The position numbers and the translations under genes are program-made. Positions 54,173-63,709 of a stretch of 64,000 bases of DNA are shown here, piece after piece (position 1 is the first letter of the stretch; each line of letters starts with the position of its first letter). Location: positions 1-64,000 of the forward strand of contig NZ_JABWDU010000013.1 of assembly GCF_013371465.1 (NCBI RefSeq). The letters are read 5' to 3'. This DNA is from Ensifer oleiphilus. GTDB lineage: Bacteria; Pseudomonadota; Alphaproteobacteria; Rhizobiales; Rhizobiaceae. Under the pieces are notes generated by a model. That model searched no databases. It worked only from the letters and a program-made list of their open reading frames with translations, and was not told the DNA's origin.

Positions 54173-56887
54173 TCAGGCTTCGTAGATGCCGTGGCAGTGT
54201 TTGTACTTCTTGCCGGAGCCGCATGGGCAGGCCTCGTTGCGCGAGACCTTGCCCCAGGTCGACGGATCGGCCGGGTTGCGGTTTTCCGGAGCGACAGCCA
54301 GCAGCGAACCGGAGCTGCCGCCAAAATCGTCTTCGCCGGTCAACGGGTCGATATGGTGCCCTTCCATCATCGGCGGAACCGGCTGCGGCGCCTCGGCTGC
54401 CTCGCGCACCAGTTCGACGCGCATCAGCTGGGCCGTCACGGCCTGGCGCAGGTTGCCGAGCAGTGCCTGAAACAGCTCGAAGGCTTCGGACTTGTATTCC
54501 TGCAACGGATCGCGCTGCGCATAGCCACGGAAACCGATGACCGAACGCAGATGGTCGAGGTTGACGATGTGTTCGCGCCAGAGATGGTCGAGCGTCTGCA
54601 GGATCACCGAGCGCTCGACATACTGCATGATCTCCGGTCCGAAACGCTCGGCACGATCGGCAACGGCCCTTTCGGTGGCAGCCGTCACGCGCTCGAGAAT
54701 ATCGGCCTCGTCGATGCCTTCCTCGGCTGCCCATTCGACGATCGGCAGGTCGAGATTGAGGTATTGCTGCACGTCGGCCTTTAGGCCCTCGACGTCCCAC
54801 TGCTCGGCATAGGCGCGCTCAGGGATACGCTTGGAAACGATGTCCTCGATGACTTCGGTGCGCATGTCGGTCACGGTTTCGGTGACGCTGACGGCATCCA
54901 TGAGCTCGATGCGCTGCTCGAAGATCACCTTGCGCTGGTCGTTGAGCACGTCGTCGTACTTCAGAAGGTTCTTGCGGATATCGAAGTTGCGGGCTTCGAC
55001 CTTCTTCTGCGCACGCTCGAGTGCCTTGTTGATCCAGGGGTGGATGATCGACTCGCCTTCCTTCAGGCCGAGCTTCTGCAGCATGCCGTCCATGCGGTCG
55101 GAGCCGAAGATGCGCATCAGGTCGTCCTGAAGCGACAGGTAGAACTTGGACCGGCCCGGGTCGCCCTGACGGCCGGAACGGCCGCGCAGCTGGTTGTCGA
55201 TACGGCGGCTTTCGTGGCGTTCGGTGGCGAGGACGTAAAGTCCGCCGGCGGCCAGCGCCTTTTCCTTCAGCCGTTGCACTTCGGCGCGGATCGCCTGTTC
55301 GCGTTGGTCGCGCTCAGGGCCGGGCTCGACTTCCGAGAGTTCCTGCTGGATGCGCATGTCGACGTTGCCGCCGAGCTGGATGTCGGTGCCGCGACCGGCC
55401 ATGTTGGTGGCGATCGTTACGGCACCCGGCACGCCGGCCTGCGCAACGATGAAGGCTTCCTGCTCGTGGTAACGCGCGTTCAGCACCTGGAAGTTGTCGA
55501 AGCCCGACTTCTTCAGGAGGTCGGCCAGCTGCTCGGACTTTTCGATCGACGTCGTGCCCACCAGCATCGGCTGGCCGCGCTCGTGCGCCGACTTGATCTC
55601 GTCGATGATGGCTTTGAGCTTTTCGCCCTGCGTACGATAGACCTCGTCATCCTCGTCGATACGCTTGATCGGCAGGTTGGTCGGAACCTCGATGACTTCC
55701 AGGCCGTAGATGTTGCCGAATTCTTCCGCTTCGGTGGAGGCCGTGCCGGTCATGCCGCCGAGCTTGGAATACATGCGGAAATAGTTCTGGAAGGTGATCG
55801 AGGCGAGCGTCTGGTTCTCGGGCTGGATCTGCACCTTTTCCTTGGCTTCGAGCGCCTGGTGCTGGCCTTCGGAATAGCGGCGGCCCGGCATCATGCGGCC
55901 GGTGAATTCGTCGATAATGACGATCTCGCCGTTGCGCACGATATAGTCCTTGTCGCGCTGGAACAGCTTGTGGGCCTTGAGCGCGTTGTTGACATGGTGG
56001 ACGATCGCGACGTTCTCGATGTCGTAGAGCGATTCACCCTTGAGCAGGTCTGCCTGTCTCAGAAGGTTTTCGAGCTTCTCGGTGCCTTCTTCGGAGAAGT
56101 TGGCCGAGCGTTGCTTTTCGTCGATCTCGTAGTCTTCCGGCGAAAGCATCGGAATGAACTCGTTGATCGTGTTGTAGAGGTCCGAGCGATCGTCGAGCGG
56201 GCCGGAGATGATCAGCGGCGTGCGCGCTTCGTCGACGAGGATCGAGTCGACTTCGTCGACGATGGCGAAGAAGTGGCCGCGCTGAACCATCTGCGCGCGT
56301 TCATACTTCATGTTGTCGCGCAGATAGTCGAAGCCGAGTTCGTTGTTGGTCGCGTAGGTGATGTCGCAGCCATAGGCGGCCTTGCGCTGGTCGTCCGTCA
56401 GGCCATGAACGATGACGCCGGTCGTCAGCCCGAGGAAGCTGTAGATGCGGTTCATGGTGGCGGCGTCGCGCTGTGCCAGGTAGTCGTTGACGGTGACGAC
56501 GTGCACGCCCTTGCTCGCAAGCGCATTGAGGTAGACCGGCAGGGTCGCGACGAGCGTCTTGCCTTCACCGGTCTTCATTTCGGCGATGGCGCGCTCATGC
56601 AGGATCATGCCGCCGATCAGCTGGACGTCGAAGGGGCGCAGGCCAAGCACGCGGCGGGCTGCCTCGCGAGCCACGGCAAAGGCCGGCACCAGCAGGTCGT
56701 CGAGCGTCTTGCCGTCTGCGAACTCCTTGCGGAATTCCACGGTCTTGGCGGCGAGTGCCTCATCCGACAAAGCCTTCATATCGGCTTCAAGAGCGTTGAT
56801 GGCATCCACCCTGGCCTTGTAGCCACGCACACGGCGATCGTTGGAGGAGCCAAACAACTTGCGGGCTAGGCCGCCGAGACTGACCAT
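54173..56887 (-). CDS. secA: Preprotein translocase ATPase SecA
   Basis: 904 residues, usual for alphaproteobacteria. SecA drives export of unfolded proteins through SecYEG. Walker A is [15 protein letters not shown] (near 102-116), the DEAD-type box is [20 protein letters not shown], and the preprotein-crosslinking and helicase domain 2 follow, with [13 protein letters not shown]. The C-terminus ends in the SecB/zinc-binding [14 protein letters not shown] with intact Cys residues. ATG 56887 follows AAGGA; an upstream in-frame start has no family support. Promoter and terminator frame it as a single-gene unit. Confidence 0.97.
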   Translation of the reverse strand: MVSLGGLARKLFGSSNDRRVRGYKARVDAINALEADMKALSDEALAAKTVEFRKEFADGKTLDDLLVPAFAVAREAARRVLGLRPFDVQLIGGMILHERAIAEMKTGEGKTLVATLPVYLNALASKGVHVVTVNDYLAQRDAATMNRIYSFLGLTTGVIVHGLTDDQRKAAYGCDITYATNNELGFDYLRDNMKYERAQMVQRGHFFAIVDEVDSILVDEARTPLIISGPLDDRSDLYNTINEFIPMLSPEDYEIDEKQRSANFSEEGTEKLENLLRQADLLKGESLYDIENVAIVHHVNNALKAHKLFQRDKDYIVRNGEIVIIDEFTGRMMPGRRYSEGQHQALEAKEKVQIQPENQTLASITFQNYFRMYSKLGGMTGTASTEAEEFGNIYGLEVIEVPTNLPIKRIDEDDEVYRTQGEKLKAIIDEIKSAHERGQPMLVGTTSIEKSEQLADLLKKSGFDNFQVLNARYHEQEAFIVAQAGVPGAVTIATNMAGRGTDIQLGGNVDMRIQQELSEVEPGPERDQREQAIRAEVQRLKEKALAAGGLYVLATERHESRRIDNQLRGRSGRQGDPGRSKFYLSLQDDLMRIFGSDRMDGMLQKLGLKEGESIIHPWINKALERAQKKVEARNFDIRKNLLKYDDVLNDQRKVIFEQRIELMDAVSVTETVTDMRTEVIEDIVSKRIPERAYAEQWDVEGLKADVQQYLNLDLPIVEWAAEEGIDEADILERVTAATERAVADRAERFGPEIMQYVERSVILQTLDHLWREHIVNLDHLRSVIGFRGYAQRDPLQEYKSEAFELFQALLGNLRQAVTAQLMRVELVREAAEAPQPVPPMMEGHHIDPLTGEDDFGGSSGSLLAVAPENRNPADPSTWGKVSRNEACPCGSGKKYKHCHGIYEA

Positions 56888-56996
56888 ACGAATGGTCCTT
56901 TCTTTTTTGTTGCCTTGGGTTCCACTGGCCGCACCGTCCAAAACCGCGCAATGCCGTGAAACGCCCGGAAACTGTTCTGGACGCGAGGTTGCGTGA

Positions 56997-57025
56997 CAGA
57001 TAAGAGGGGGGTCGAATTATGTCAA
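56997..57025 (-). promoter_or_regulatory. Sigma-70-type promoter of secA
   Basis: On the minus strand consensus TTGACA (57025-57020) is followed by exactly 17 bases and TATCTG (57002-56997). It is a strong housekeeping promoter about 110 bp before the secA start. Confidence 0.75.
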
Positions 57026-57132
57026 CGCACTTGCGTGGCCGGACGGCTACAGAACCGCCACATTCTGGTGGTGTTCAGCCGCCACGAGGCCGACGCAATC
57101 GCGTTGATGGCCAAAGGTGAAAGGTTACGAGC

Positions 57133-57990
57133 ATGTCGAAGTTGAAGACCCTGGCCGCTGCGGCCCTGGTTGCGGCGATCGCCGTTCATGGTGTCGCGCG
57201 CGCCGAAGATGCGGACCCGGTCATCGCCACGGTCGGTGGCGAGGAAGTGCGCCAGTCCGAGCTCAATCTCGCCCTTGGCGGTCTCGATCCGCAGCTCCAG
57301 CAGATGCCGGAAGAGCAGAAGCGCGCAGCAGCACTTTCGGCCGTCATCGACGTCAAGCTTCTGTCGAAGACAGCCGAGAAGGAAGGCCTTCAGGACGACG
57401 CGGCCTTCAAGCAGCGTCTCGCCTACCTGACCGAGCGCGAACTGCACAACGCCTTCTTCAAGAAGCACGTCGTCGACGCTATCACCAAGGAAGAGGTGAA
57501 GGCGCGCTACGACAAGGAAATTGCCGCCGTTCCGGTGCAGGAAGAGGTCAAGGCACGCCATATCCTCGTCAAGACCGAGGAAGAAGCCAAGGAAATCATC
57601 AAGGAACTCGACGCCGGCAAGAGCTTCGTCGAGCTGGCCAAGGCCAAGTCCTCCGACCCGAACAAGGACGACGGTGGCGACCTCGGCTACTTCACCAAGG
57701 GCCGCATGGTTCCGGAATTCGAAGCGGTCGTGTTCACGCTCGACAAGGGCGCCTACACCAAGACGCCGGTGAAGACGCAGTTCGGTTTCCACGTCATCCT
57801 GGTCGAAGACAAGCGCCCGCAGGCCCCGCCGGCACTGGAGCAGGTCGAGCCGCAGGTTCGTCAGCTTGTCATGCGCGACAAATACGTTGAGCTGCTTGCT
57901 GCTGCCAAGAAGGATGCCGGTGTCGAGATTTCCGATCCGGCTCTGAAGAAGGCCTATGACGAGGCCAACAAGGCGCAGGAAGCCAAGTAA
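57133..57990 (+). CDS. Periplasmic parvulin-type peptidylprolyl isomerase
   Basis: 285 residues. A signal peptide ([20 protein letters not shown]) precedes a SurA/PrsA-like N-terminal helical domain (about 25-140). A parvulin domain (about 138-230) has [35 protein letters not shown] and [13 protein letters not shown]. It assists folding of exported proteins, a fitting neighbour for secA, from which it is divergently transcribed across 245 bp. The C-terminal helix is Ala/Lys-rich. ATG 57133 is preceded by GAAAGGT. Confidence 0.92.
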   Translation: MSKLKTLAAAALVAAIAVHGVARAEDADPVIATVGGEEVRQSELNLALGGLDPQLQQMPEEQKRAAALSAVIDVKLLSKTAEKEGLQDDAAFKQRLAYLTERELHNAFFKKHVVDAITKEEVKARYDKEIAAVPVQEEVKARHILVKTEEEAKEIIKELDAGKSFVELAKAKSSDPNKDDGGDLGYFTKGRMVPEFEAVVFTLDKGAYTKTPVKTQFGFHVILVEDKRPQAPPALEQVEPQVRQLVMRDKYVELLAAAKKDAGVEISDPALKKAYDEANKAQEAK

Positions 57991-58048
57991 TTTTTCGACA
58001 GACGGGCCCCGTCCAAGGGCAGGGCTCGTCGATCAACGTTTCTTGTCG

Positions 58049-58080
58049 ATGCCCGACGGCTGAAAGCCGTTCGGGCATTT
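58049..58080 (+). terminator. Hairpin between the parvulin gene and argJ
   Basis: ATGCCCGACGGC (58049-58060) pairs with GCCGTTCGGGCAT (58066-58078) apart from one bulged T, with a TGAAA loop and a short T-run behind. A likely terminator for the parvulin gene 46 bp before argJ. Confidence 0.7.
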
Positions 58081-58124
58081 GTCGCAACTTCACCTTGATC
58101 CCACGTTCTTCAGGCAGGTTTCCC

Positions 58125-59366
58125 ATGTCCGGTTCCGTCTCTCCGCTCGCTCCAAAAACGTTTGTCGACATGCCCGCCCTGCGCGGCGTTCGCATGGCAA
58201 CGGCCGCGGCCGGCATCAAGTACAAGAACCGTACCGACGTGCTGATGATGGTTTTCGACGAGCCTGCCGCCGTTGCCGGCGTGTTCACGCGCTCCAAGTG
58301 CCCGTCGGCGCCGGTCGATTTCTGCCGCCAGAACTTGGGCGGCGGTGTTGCGCGTGCGGTGGTCGTCAATTCCGGCAATGCCAATGCCTTCACGGGCAAG
58401 AAGGGCCGCGAAGCGACGGAACTGACTGCAAAATCGGCAGCGAAAGCCGTCGGTTGCGCCGAGAGCGAGGTGTTTCTTGCCTCGACCGGCGTCATCGGCG
58501 AACCGCTGGACGCGACGAAGTTTGCGGGCGTGCTCGACGATCTCGCCACCGCCGGCACGGAAGCTTTCTGGTTTGAGGCCGCCAAGGCGATCATGACGAC
58601 GGACACCTATCCGAAGGTCGCCACGCGCAGCGCCGAGATCGGTGGCGTCAAGGTCACGATCAACGGTATCGCCAAGGGTGCCGGCATGATCGCGCCTGAC
58701 ATGGCGACCATGCTCTCGTTCGTCGTTACCGATGCCGACATCGCGCCTGCGGCATTGCAGGCGCTGCTTTCGGCCGGCGTCGGCCCGACGTTCAATTCGG
58801 TCACGGTCGACAGCGACACCTCGACGTCTGATACGCTGATGCTGTTTGCGACCGGTGCTGCCGCTGCCGACGGCCAGCAGAGGGTGACGGACGCGTCCGA
58901 CGCGAAGCTCGACGCCTTCCGCACGGCGCTCAACGACCTGCTGCGCGATCTTGCACTCCAGGTCGTTCGCGACGGCGAGGGTGCGCGCAAGATGGTTGCC
59001 GTTACGGTGGAAGGTGCCGAAAACGATGCGGCTGCCAAGCGCATTGCGCTTTCGATCGCCAATTCGCCGCTGGTCAAGACGGCGGTTGCCGGCGAGGACG
59101 CCAATTGGGGACGCGTGGTCATGGCCGTCGGCAAGGCCGGAGAAATGGCCGAGCGCGACCGGCTGGCGATCTGGTTCGGCGACGTGCGGGTGGCCGTCGA
59201 CGGCGAGCGGGATCCGACCTATTCGGAAGCGGCCGCAACGGCTGTCATGAAGGCGCAGGATATCCCGATCCGCGTCGAAATCGGGCTTGGTTCGGGGCGT
59301 GCGACGGTCTTTACCTGCGACCTCACCAAGGAATATGTGGAGATCAACGGCGACTACAGGAGTTGA
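58125..59366 (+). CDS. argJ: Glutamate N-acetyltransferase/amino-acid acetyltransferase (ArgJ)
   Basis: 413 residues from ATG 58125. The self-cleaving ornithine acetyltransferase recycles acetyl groups in arginine synthesis. The autoprocessing and nucleophile site is the Thr in [17 protein letters not shown]-terminal landmarks are [19 protein letters not shown] and [11 protein letters not shown]-terminal ones [15 protein letters not shown] and the final [11 protein letters not shown]. The argH gene in this window is the last step of the same pathway. It is followed by a GNAT gene and mutT, spaced 89 bp and 3 bp. Confidence 0.95.
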   Translation: MSGSVSPLAPKTFVDMPALRGVRMATAAAGIKYKNRTDVLMMVFDEPAAVAGVFTRSKCPSAPVDFCRQNLGGGVARAVVVNSGNANAFTGKKGREATELTAKSAAKAVGCAESEVFLASTGVIGEPLDATKFAGVLDDLATAGTEAFWFEAAKAIMTTDTYPKVATRSAEIGGVKVTINGIAKGAGMIAPDMATMLSFVVTDADIAPAALQALLSAGVGPTFNSVTVDSDTSTSDTLMLFATGAAAADGQQRVTDASDAKLDAFRTALNDLLRDLALQVVRDGEGARKMVAVTVEGAENDAAAKRIALSIANSPLVKTAVAGEDANWGRVVMAVGKAGEMAERDRLAIWFGDVRVAVDGERDPTYSEAAATAVMKAQDIPIRVEIGLGSGRATVFTCDLTKEYVEINGDYRS

Positions 59367-59455
59367 CGCCATTGTGAGCGGTTTTGTCGGGGCCCGCGGC
59401 GCCGAAAGCGGCTCGCATTGGCGGTATCCGGGTTTGGCCTGTTGGGGGTAAGCAG

Positions 59456-60274
59456 ATGACATCGAACGAGACTCAGCCCGGCGCAGGCGATGCCGCGGCT
59501 GGAGGCAAGGACAAGCGGATGGTTGATCTTCCGAGCGTGCGGCGGCTTGAGGCAGTCGGTTTTCGCGCCTGGCCGGCAGCATCGGTCCACTATGACGGCA
59601 GCTGGCTGATCCGGCTGAATGCCGGCCACGATTCCAAGCGTCTCAATTCTGTCAACCCGCTCGATCCCTCGGATTACCGCGACATCCCGGTCCGGCTGGA
59701 AAAGGCCGCCAGGCGCTTTGCCGATTACGGGCGGCCGCTGACCGTGCGCCAGACGCCGTTGACGCCGCCGCAACTGATCGCCCACATGGACGGCGAAGGC
59801 TGGACTGCCTTTTCCCACAGCACCGTGATGATGGCTGACATCGCCGAGCGTGACTTCGGCGAAGGTATCGACCATCTGCCGATCAAGGATGTCGGCCGCT
59901 TCGTCGATGCGCGCATCCGCATCGGCAAGGACGACCCGAAAACCAAGGCCGCACTTGCCGAGATCATCAACGCCATCAAGCCGGAAAGCGGTCTGTTCCT
60001 GTTTGAGGATGTGGAGAGCGGCCCCACGGCGGTATCGCTGGTCGTCCAGGACAACGACCTTGCCGGCATCATGCTGTTTGCCGTCGACGAGCACTTCCGC
60101 CGGCAGGGGCTGGGCAAGGCCATGCTCGACGTGTCGCTGCGCTGGGCCCGCCTGCGCGGCGCCAAGAAGGCCTGGCTGCAGGTCGAGGCAGACAACGAGG
60201 CAGCGCTGGCGCTTTATCGCAGTGCGGGCTTTTCGGACGTCTACAACTATCTCTACCGTACGCCGAAGGCCTGA
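59456..60274 (+). CDS. GNAT family N-acetyltransferase
   Basis: 272 residues from ATG 59456. The N-terminal half contains RRLEAVGFRAWPAASVHYDG and GHDSKRLNSVNPLDP. The C-terminal acetyl-CoA-binding domain has FRRQGLGKAMLDVSLRWA (motif A) and NEAALALYRSAGFSDVYNY. The two-part architecture occurs in rhizobial argJ-linked acetyltransferases; whether it acts in arginine metabolism is open. It is directly upstream of mutT by three bases, so they are likely co-transcribed. Confidence 0.85.
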   Translation: MTSNETQPGAGDAAAGGKDKRMVDLPSVRRLEAVGFRAWPAASVHYDGSWLIRLNAGHDSKRLNSVNPLDPSDYRDIPVRLEKAARRFADYGRPLTVRQTPLTPPQLIAHMDGEGWTAFSHSTVMMADIAERDFGEGIDHLPIKDVGRFVDARIRIGKDDPKTKAALAEIINAIKPESGLFLFEDVESGPTAVSLVVQDNDLAGIMLFAVDEHFRRQGLGKAMLDVSLRWARLRGAKKAWLQVEADNEAALALYRSAGFSDVYNYLYRTPKA

Positions 60275-60277
60275 CGC

Positions 60278-60691
60278 ATGGGTGCCACCGGAAAGAAGAT
60301 CGTTCTCGTCGCCGCCTGCGCATTGGTCGATTCCGACGGTCGCATCCTGCTGGCGCAGCGCCCTGAAGGCAAGTCTCTGGCCGGCCTCTGGGAGTTTCCC
60401 GGTGGCAAGGTCGAGCCCGGCGAGACGCCGGAGGAAACGCTGATCCGGGAACTGGATGAAGAGCTCGGCATCCAGACCAAGGTCGCCTGCCTTGCGCCGC
60501 TGACCTTCGCCAGCCACACCTATGACGATTTCCACCTGCTGATGCCGCTCTATGTCTGCCGTCGCTATGAAGGTGTGGCGATCGGGCGGGAAGGCCAGGC
60601 GATCAAATGGGTGCGTTCCAAGGCCCTGCGCGACTATCCGATGCCTCCTGCCGACGAGCCGCTCATCCCATTTCTGATGGATTTGCTCTGA
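60278..60691 (+). CDS. mutT: 8-oxo-dGTP diphosphatase (MutT)
   Basis: 137 residues. The Nudix box is intact: GGKVEPGETPEETLI followed by RELDEELGI. The family start segment is VLVAACALVDSDGRILLAQRP. MutT removes mutagenic 8-oxo-dGTP. It lies three bases after the GNAT stop. The C-terminal LPPADEPLIPFL-like segment (here MPPADEPLIPFLMDLL) fits rhizobial MutT. No frame problem seen. Confidence 0.93.
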   Translation: MGATGKKIVLVAACALVDSDGRILLAQRPEGKSLAGLWEFPGGKVEPGETPEETLIRELDEELGIQTKVACLAPLTFASHTYDDFHLLMPLYVCRRYEGVAIGREGQAIKWVRSKALRDYPMPPADEPLIPFLMDLL

Positions 60692-60914
60692 ACCTACCCA
60701 AAAACCGGCCGATTATTAATCGATCGTTTATCTCCCTCCCGCAAAGATAGCTGCAATTCAGTTTCGATACGTGGCGTTCAGCGAACGGCGTATCGGTTTC
60801 GGGCAATGTGGCAGGACGAAGCTTGGGAAGGATGCTCCCGTTCGCCGCATCTTATGCGTTTGTGAGGCTGGGATGGTTGACGACGATTTCTGGAGGACGG
60901 TTCAGGAGAAGGAC

Positions 60915-61193
60915 ATGGTGACGAGCCAGTCCCGCCGGACAGGTGTGCTCAATCTGTCGCTGCTGTTTGGAACAGCCGTGATTGCGCTGACCCTTATCCT
61001 GACACCGATGCTGTCTTCGAAGGCGGACAAGCGAATGCTCGCGAACACGCCGATGGACTACGACAATATTTCGACCGGCTCTATTCCCTCTAACGGCACC
61101 ACCAAGCGCTACACTGTGCGCCGCAGTGTGCTGCAGGAAATGCCGGGCGCTGTCTGCATCATCGATGCCGACGGCAGCAAAAGTGGCTGCTGA
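60915..61193 (+). CDS. Small uncharacterised membrane protein
   Basis: 92 residues from ATG 60915, which follows GGAGAAGG. One membrane segment near residues 10-33 (LNLSLLFGTAVIALTLILTP) precedes an extracytoplasmic tail with DYDNISTGSIPSNG, RYTVRRSVLQ and a C-terminal Cys pair (AVCIID, SKSGC). I recall similar short proteins in rhizobia but no function. An earlier in-frame Met would give an N-terminal extension without support. Its neighbour is an Flp pilin gene 74 bp downstream. Confidence 0.78.
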   Translation: MVTSQSRRTGVLNLSLLFGTAVIALTLILTPMLSSKADKRMLANTPMDYDNISTGSIPSNGTTKRYTVRRSVLQEMPGAVCIIDADGSKSGC

Positions 61194-61267
61194 TCTGGGC
61201 GGCGCGTCGGACTGGTTCCTTGCGTGTCTGCCGGTCGGGAGGCGAGTTCCAACCGGGCTGGGTACCT

Positions 61268-61441
61268 ATGAACACGTTGAAGCGCCTTATTCGCGATAGA
61301 AGCGCGGCCACCGCGATCGAGTACGGTCTGCTCGCAGCGATCGTTTCCGTCAGCCTGCTTCTCGGGATGGAGCAGATACAGACAGCTCTTACGGCCATCC
61401 TCGAACTGCTGACGACGACATTCCAGAACGCCATGAGCTGA
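61268..61441 (+). CDS. Flp/Fap type IVb pilin
   Basis: 57 residues from ATG 61268. Basic N-terminus MNTLKRLIRDRSAATAIEYG, with the prepilin peptidase site before the hydrophobic helix (AIEYGLLAAIVSVSLLLG), is the Flp signature including conserved Glu-Tyr. Flp pilins form thin adhesive pili assembled by the Tad/Cpa system. None of the cpa/tad genes are in this window, so this is an orphan subunit that would use machinery elsewhere. In related bacteria pilA is under CtrA control. Confidence 0.9.
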   Translation: MNTLKRLIRDRSAATAIEYGLLAAIVSVSLLLGMEQIQTALTAILELLTTTFQNAMS

Positions 61442-61460
61442 CGATGGTCGGCCGGACGCT

Positions 61461-62360
61461 TTAGACCGGTCGTTCCTTCGTCCCGAGCGCCTCCGACAGT
61501 CGCTGCTTGGCCGAGCCCGGTTTCAGCGGTTTCTGCTGGCTTTCGTGCGGCGCCCAGCCTGAGAGATAGACGACCGAGAAGGTCGCACGGATGCGACCGT
61601 CCGGGTCGGAAAAGCGCTCGGCGTAGATTTCCGCGGCCCGCAGGAAGAAGCGTCGGGAAACGGGTGTCCGGCTGCGGGCTGCCAGCGGGCTGGTCATGCC
61701 CATCGCTCGCAGGTCTCTTATGAGCGCGAAGAGAGAATCGTAACGCACCGTATAGGTTTCCGCGTCTGCCACCGGCAGGGCAAAGCCCGCCCGCTGCAGC
61801 AATGCGCCCATGTCGCGAACGTCGGCAAAGGGAATGACGCGTGGACTTGCGCCACCGGTCAGCTCGGCTTCTGCCGCAAGCAGCGCCTCGCGCAATTCGT
61901 TCAGCGTTCCATTGCCGGGGATCGCCGCCAGGAACAATCCGTCGGGCTTCAGTGCCCGGCGCGCCTGGATGAAGGCGCCGGGCGTGTCGTTGGTCAGGTG
62001 GAGAGAAAGGGGAGAGACGAGAAGATTGAGCGTCTCGGGCTCTGCGGGCACGCGCTCGAGCGGCGAAATCGCAACCGGCATGGCAGCCGTGCCGAAACCG
62101 GGGTCCGTTTCCACCCGCTCGACCGTTCCGACCTTGCCGGTTTCCAGCAGGCGCAGTGCGGTTGCGCCGGTGTAGCCGTGCAATTCCATCGCCTTGTCGA
62201 ACTGGCGCTCGACCACGCTGACACGGTCGGCCAGTTCCTGTGCGACGATATCGAGGAGGAAGGCTGCCTTTGGGTCGGCATTGTTGAGTGCCCGGCGGCG
62301 GTGCGCCTCGACGAGGCTCTGGTCAAAGATGATTTCCACGGTACTGTGCTCCGGCAGCAT
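61461..62360 (-). CDS. SAM-dependent methyltransferase (NDUFAF5-like)
   Basis: 299 residues from ATG 62360, with GGAGG five bases upstream. An alphaproteobacterial homologue of the NDUFAF5/BioC-type group: FDQSLVEAHRRRALNNADPK at the start, AELHGYTGATALRLLE-like SAM region (here MELHGYTGATALRLLETGKV), LLVSPLSLHLTNDTPGAFIQ, and the C-terminal FSVVYLSGWAPHESQQKPL typical of the family. NDUFAF5 hydroxylates an Arg of complex I in mitochondria; bacterial roles are unproven. It is divergent from comF. Confidence 0.85.
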   Translation of the reverse strand: MLPEHSTVEIIFDQSLVEAHRRRALNNADPKAAFLLDIVAQELADRVSVVERQFDKAMELHGYTGATALRLLETGKVGTVERVETDPGFGTAAMPVAISPLERVPAEPETLNLLVSPLSLHLTNDTPGAFIQARRALKPDGLFLAAIPGNGTLNELREALLAAEAELTGGASPRVIPFADVRDMGALLQRAGFALPVADAETYTVRYDSLFALIRDLRAMGMTSPLAARSRTPVSRRFFLRAAEIYAERFSDPDGRIRATFSVVYLSGWAPHESQQKPLKPGSAKQRLSEALGTKERPV

Positions 62361-62513
62361 GATGGCCTCCCCGGATCGGAACCGATTCACAAAGAGAAAT
62401 CATGCCGAAATTCAAAGTGCTGCGGCGACATCAGCGCATCCGAAATGGCGCGCAGCGCTGCAGCGTGTTCCAGCGACCTGCAAAGAAACCCACACGACGG
62501 TAAAGTCAACCAT

Positions 62514-63290
62514 ATGAACCGGGAAGAGCGGCAATTTGGAGTGGCGGGTGGCCTCGCCTTTCTGCGACAGGTCGGCAACGATGTCGTCGACCTCGTCTAT
62601 CCTCCCGTCTGTTGCGGTTGTGGCCGGCTGATGGGGCGCCATCGGGCCGTCTGTGCACCCTGCTGGTCGACGCTTCAGCTTATCGAGCGGCCCTATTGCG
62701 AGATCCTCGGCCTGCCGTTTGCCCATGATCATGGGGAGGGGACGGTATCACCCGAGGCGATCGCCGATCCGCCGGTCTTCGACCGTCTGCGCTCCGTTGC
62801 CATCCACGACGGCATCGCACGCGATCTCGTGCACGGATTGAAGTATCGTGACCGGACCGATCTCGCGCCCATGATGGCGGAATGGATGGTCCGGGCGAGC
62901 GACGGCGCGGTCGCCTCCGCCGATGCCATCATCCCGGTGCCACTGCATGCCTTCCGGCTTTGGGGGCGCAAATACAACCAGGCAGCAGAGCTTGCCCGCG
63001 CCGTGGCAGCGCTGTCAGGACGCCTCTATCTGCCGTCCACGCTTCGCCGCATCAGGCGCACGACCAAGCAGGTCGGGCTTGGCGCCAAAGCACGCGTGGA
63101 CAATGTTCGCGGCGCCTTTGCCGTTGCCGAAAGCGGCAAGCGAGGTCTCATCGGAAAACGCATCGTGCTCGTGGACGACGTATATACGACTGGCGCCACC
63201 GTCTCGGCCGCGGCCCGCGCGCTGAAGCGGGCAGGGGCCGGACACGTCACGGTTTTAACCTTTGCAAGAGCCATGTCCGATCTTATATGA
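62514..63290 (+). CDS. ComF family phosphoribosyltransferase-domain protein
   Basis: 258 residues from ATG 62514. The N-terminal double zinc ribbon has CCGCGRLMGRHRAVCAPCW. The C-terminal phosphoribosyltransferase-like domain shows RIVLVDDVYTTGATVSAAAR, and GLKYRDRTDLAPMMAEWMV lies between. ComF is tied to DNA uptake in competent bacteria, but members in non-competent species may act in DNA repair. The grxC frame begins in its stop region, so the genes are adjacent and likely co-transcribed. Confidence 0.88.
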   Translation: MNREERQFGVAGGLAFLRQVGNDVVDLVYPPVCCGCGRLMGRHRAVCAPCWSTLQLIERPYCEILGLPFAHDHGEGTVSPEAIADPPVFDRLRSVAIHDGIARDLVHGLKYRDRTDLAPMMAEWMVRASDGAVASADAIIPVPLHAFRLWGRKYNQAAELARAVAALSGRLYLPSTLRRIRRTTKQVGLGAKARVDNVRGAFAVAESGKRGLIGKRIVLVDDVYTTGATVSAAARALKRAGAGHVTVLTFARAMSDLI

Positions 63291-63337
63291 CGAATGAAAG
63301 TCCGGCGTCGTTGCCGGTGAAGGAGCGGTTAGAAAAC

Positions 63338-63595
63338 ATGGTTTCGGTCGTTATTTATACGCGTCAGTTCTGCGGCTATTGCTCGGCTGCCAAAAAGCTT
63401 CTGGAGACCAAGGGCGTCTCGTTCCTCGAACACGATGCGACTTACGATCCGCAGGTGCGCCAGAAGATGATCGAGAAATCGCACGGCGGGACCACATTCC
63501 CGCAGATCTTCATCAACGACATCCATGTCGGCGGTTGCGACGATCTGCACGCGCTGGAGCGGGCCGGAAAACTCGACGAGATGCTGGCCGCCTAG
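63338..63595 (+). CDS. grxC: Glutaredoxin 3
   Basis: 85 residues from ATG 63338 (MVSVVIYTRQFCGYC, the family start). The CGYC active site is a dithiol glutaredoxin. TFPQIFINDIHVGGCDDLHAL gives the cis-Pro and glutathione-binding segments. An in-frame ATG at 63287, inside the comF stop (ATGA overlap), would add 17 residues but has no Shine-Dalgarno or conservation. It reduces disulfides using glutathione and can support ribonucleotide reductase. A carbon-nitrogen hydrolase gene follows. Confidence 0.9.
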   Translation: MVSVVIYTRQFCGYCSAAKKLLETKGVSFLEHDATYDPQVRQKMIEKSHGGTTFPQIFINDIHVGGCDDLHALERAGKLDEMLAA

Positions 63596-63709
63596 ACCTT
63601 TCCCGCTTTGGATGGAGCGACAGAAACGCTCCATTGCCGTACTTCAAGAATTCCCTGATGGAAAGCCGGTACGGACTTTCCCGGGAATGCTCGCAGGAGC
63701 CCGATTGTA

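Noticed and set aside
55040-56869. Plus-strand frame of 609 codons opposite secA
   Set aside because: secA is unambiguous with Walker A, DEAD box and C-terminal zinc motif; the opposite frame lacks a domain.
63287-63337. Extended grxC start at ATG 63287 overlapping the comF stop
   Set aside because: It would add 17 non-conserved residues with no Shine-Dalgarno; the family start MVSVVIYT at 63338 is preferred.
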